64,000 nt of DNA from Eublepharis macularius (Eukaryota > Chordata > Lepidosauria > Squamata > Eublepharidae): assembly GCF_028583425.1 (NCBI RefSeq), contig NC_072806.1, positions 36,564,001-36,628,000 on the forward strand, read 5' to 3'. Below, piece after piece: positions 62,226 to 64,000 of the stretch; within the stretch, counting starts at the first letter, position 1; each line of letters begins with the position of its first letter. The position numbers and the translations under genes were made by a program. The notes under the pieces were generated by a model. The model was not told where the DNA came from, did not search any database, and saw nothing but the letters and a program-made list of their open reading frames with translations.

Positions 62226-64000
62226 GCTCATGCTACAATAAAGTTGGTTAGTCTTAAAGGTGCTACTGGACTCTTTTTATTTTTGCTTCTACAGACTAAC
62301 ACGGCTAACTCCTCTGCATCTATGTGTCAGGAGAAGATCCACAAATCTTTCTGTCAACTTTTGAAAGATCTGCTCGGAACTGGGGAATACCATGCAGACA
62401 CACAATATATGAAGTATTTACCCATCTTAATTAGAGGGGACTTGGCTGAGATCTACAACACATTTCCCTCAGATAAACCTGTGGTGTATGATGAATACAA
62501 GGAAGCTGTATATGACAGATTTAAGTTAGGTGCTGATTACTTCAAAAAAATTTAGAAGCTTAGTACCTAAGAAAGAGAAGTCATTTAAGTCTTTTACTGC
62601 CAAACTAACAGATTATTTTGATAGGTGGATTTCATCTGCCAAAGCTAACTTTAAAGAGGGAATGAGAGATCTAATTATTTCGGGTCAATTTTTATTTCAG
62701 CTTCCCTCAGAGATTATACTTCTGGTTAAAGATAAGCTTCAAGAGAATGTTAATCAAGCATCAGAGTGGGCAGATAGATTAACACTTAATAGAGGAGGTT
62801 GGGATCGCCATGAAAAGAAAGATTATCCTTATAAACCAGATTTTAAATCAAGAAGAGAACAAGAAGGAGAAAGGAAAGGAACATATGAGAGAGCTGAGAT
62901 TACAAAAAGACAGGAAAAAGTATAAAAGGAAACAAAGATGGATACTAGAAAGATAGAAAATGTTTTGTATGTGGTCTGAAAGGGCATTTAGCTTACAAAT
63001 GTCTAAAGAACCAACCCAAGCAAGCAACACTTGTATGGAGGGTCACTAGAACTAACTCAGAGAATGAAAGTGAACAAGCTAGAGACTCCAACAGTTCGAC
63101 AAACACAAATGCAAGATCCAGTAAAAACACCCCCCTAACCCATAAATACTGAAGAAACAGCTTACTTGTGTGGTGTAAAGACAGATAAGGTTGCACAGGA
63201 TACTGAACCGAGAGACATGGTACAAATAAATGGGAGAGATACTTTTGCCATTCTAGACCAGGAGCATCAGTAACACTGGTCAAGGAGGATTTGGTCAACA
63301 ATGAAAACCTGATTCCAGATAAGCAAATATCCTTGCAAGGTGTGTGGGGAAATTCTAAAGAGGTGCCACTAGCATAGCTAAAAAGTAACTGGCGAGGAAA
63401 AGAAGAATATTTCCCTGTAGCAGTTATTAAGAACAGAAATTACCAGTAATATTGGGAAGAGATGTAATGGGAGCAAAGGCAAGAATTCAAATATGACTGG
63501 CTCGGAAGAATTGCTACAAGTTGAACCAAGGGGAGCAGAAAACAGGCCCCTAGGTATCTTGGCAACAGACACAATTGATACATTGCAAGGGGGGGGGGGA
63601 AGAGACACACAAACTCCCGTCAGTACTGCTGAAATGTCCCAAGAAAAAGGAAGAGGCATAAATAAAAACACTGAAGAGTTTAAAAAAGAAGTTATGACAG
63701 ACCCTGAGTTAAAGGACATATGAGAGAAAACCAGGCAGAATGAGATAAACACAGAAACAGACATTTTTTGTGTGGGAAAATGAGTTAATTTACAGGATTT
63801 GGAAACCAAAGGGGACCAAGTCAGTTTGGGAGCCTGTAAAATAGCTGGTTACTCCTAAAAAAAATACAATCCTTGACTGAGGTGGCACATGACATTCCAT
63901 GCGCAGGTCATTTAGGAATTAGCAAAACCTAGAAGAGGTTAATGAAAGGATATTACTGGCCTAGAATTTCACAAGATGTGAATAAGTACTGCCAAAGCCG

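Larger units (their letters stand above)
62084..62326. mobile_element. Inverted-duplicate Penelope-like insertion inside gag
   Basis: Two arms of about 90 bp lie head to head around 62177, followed by a unique right tail (CTACAGACTAACACGGCTAAC). ATGTGTCAGGAGAA flanks both sides (about 62069-62082 and 62322-62335), a 14-bp TSD. Both arms carry CTGACGA-hairpin-GAAA. Confidence 0.75.
57267..64000 (-). other. SYNRG: SYNRG intron, continues past window
   Basis: No further SYNRG exon is recognised on the minus strand up to 64000, so the next upstream exon lies outside. From 57267 to about 59550 I see only low-complexity runs (GT at 57831-57843, C-run at 58443-58453, G-run at 58778-58787). From 59550 on it is a retrotransposon in the opposite orientation to the gene. 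Confidence 0.65.
61380..64000 (+). pseudogene. Decayed gag-protease-integrase region of a Gmr1-like gypsy element (partial)
   Basis: Frames interrupted by stops and shifts encode gag-like then pol-like sequence. A capsid stretch at about 62330-62810 has FKLGADYFKK and SAKANFKEGMRDLI and resembles the SCAN-related capsid of Gmr1-type elements. A worn zinc-knuckle region is near 62950-63010. The retropepsin active site at about 63240-63275 has a one-base frame change at the catalytic Asp-Gly-Ala segment. The integrase zinc-binding segment begins at about 63870 (CAGHLGIS, then YYWPRISQDVNKYC) and runs off the window. A hAT MITE and an inverted-duplicate insertion split gag. No reverse transcriptase lies between protease and integrase. 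It is non-functional as seen. Confidence 0.72.

Overview
The window is nuclear DNA from a reptile, almost certainly a squamate (lizard). The evidence is the combination of Sauria-type tRNA SINEs with a BovB-like tail, 5S-rRNA-derived SINEs, CR1 and L1 LINE pieces, a Gmr1/gypsy-type LTR element, and many short hAT-type DNA elements with perfect 8-bp target-site duplications (TSDs). The species cannot be fixed from the sequence alone.

Only two protein-coding genes can be supported, and they converge. DUSP14, a dual-specificity phosphatase, lies on the + strand with its whole coding region in one exon (28690-29289). SYNRG (gamma-synergin, an AP-1/clathrin accessory protein) lies on the - strand. 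Its last eight coding exons run from 57266 down to the stop codon at 35650, with a probable long 3' UTR reaching about 31.6 kb. All splice phases join without a break, including a 36-nt microexon at 41038-41073. The DUSP14/SYNRG tail-to-tail pair matches the order I know from the human genome. The remaining SYNRG exons lie beyond the right edge.

Layout: 1-28.6 kb is repeat-rich DNA upstream of the DUSP14 coding exon, with no other supported exon. 28.6-30.05 kb is DUSP14 and its 3' UTR. 30.05-31.6 kb is a short intergenic gap holding a striking nested palindrome. 31.6-57.3 kb is the 3' part of SYNRG, with MITEs, a CR1 pair and a 5'-truncated, internally broken L1 in its introns. 57.3-64 kb is a SYNRG intron carrying a decayed LTR retrotransposon that runs off the window.

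The most interesting signal is a family of inverted-duplicate insertions (about 17.3, 28.3 and 62.2 kb, with fragments at 50.0 and 56.2 kb). Each carries a CTGANGA - hairpin - GAAA block. The hairpin stem changes sequence between subfamilies but keeps its pairing, as in a hammerhead-ribozyme core. The 12- to 14-nt TSDs of two of these insertions suggest Penelope-like retroelements. Other notable points are eight copies of one palindromic hAT MITE, a pile-up of a second hAT family at 11.1-12.0 kb, a protease-then-integrase order in the LTR element that fits Gmr1-type elements, and a (TTTC)n microsatellite serving as the polypyrimidine tract of a SYNRG exon.
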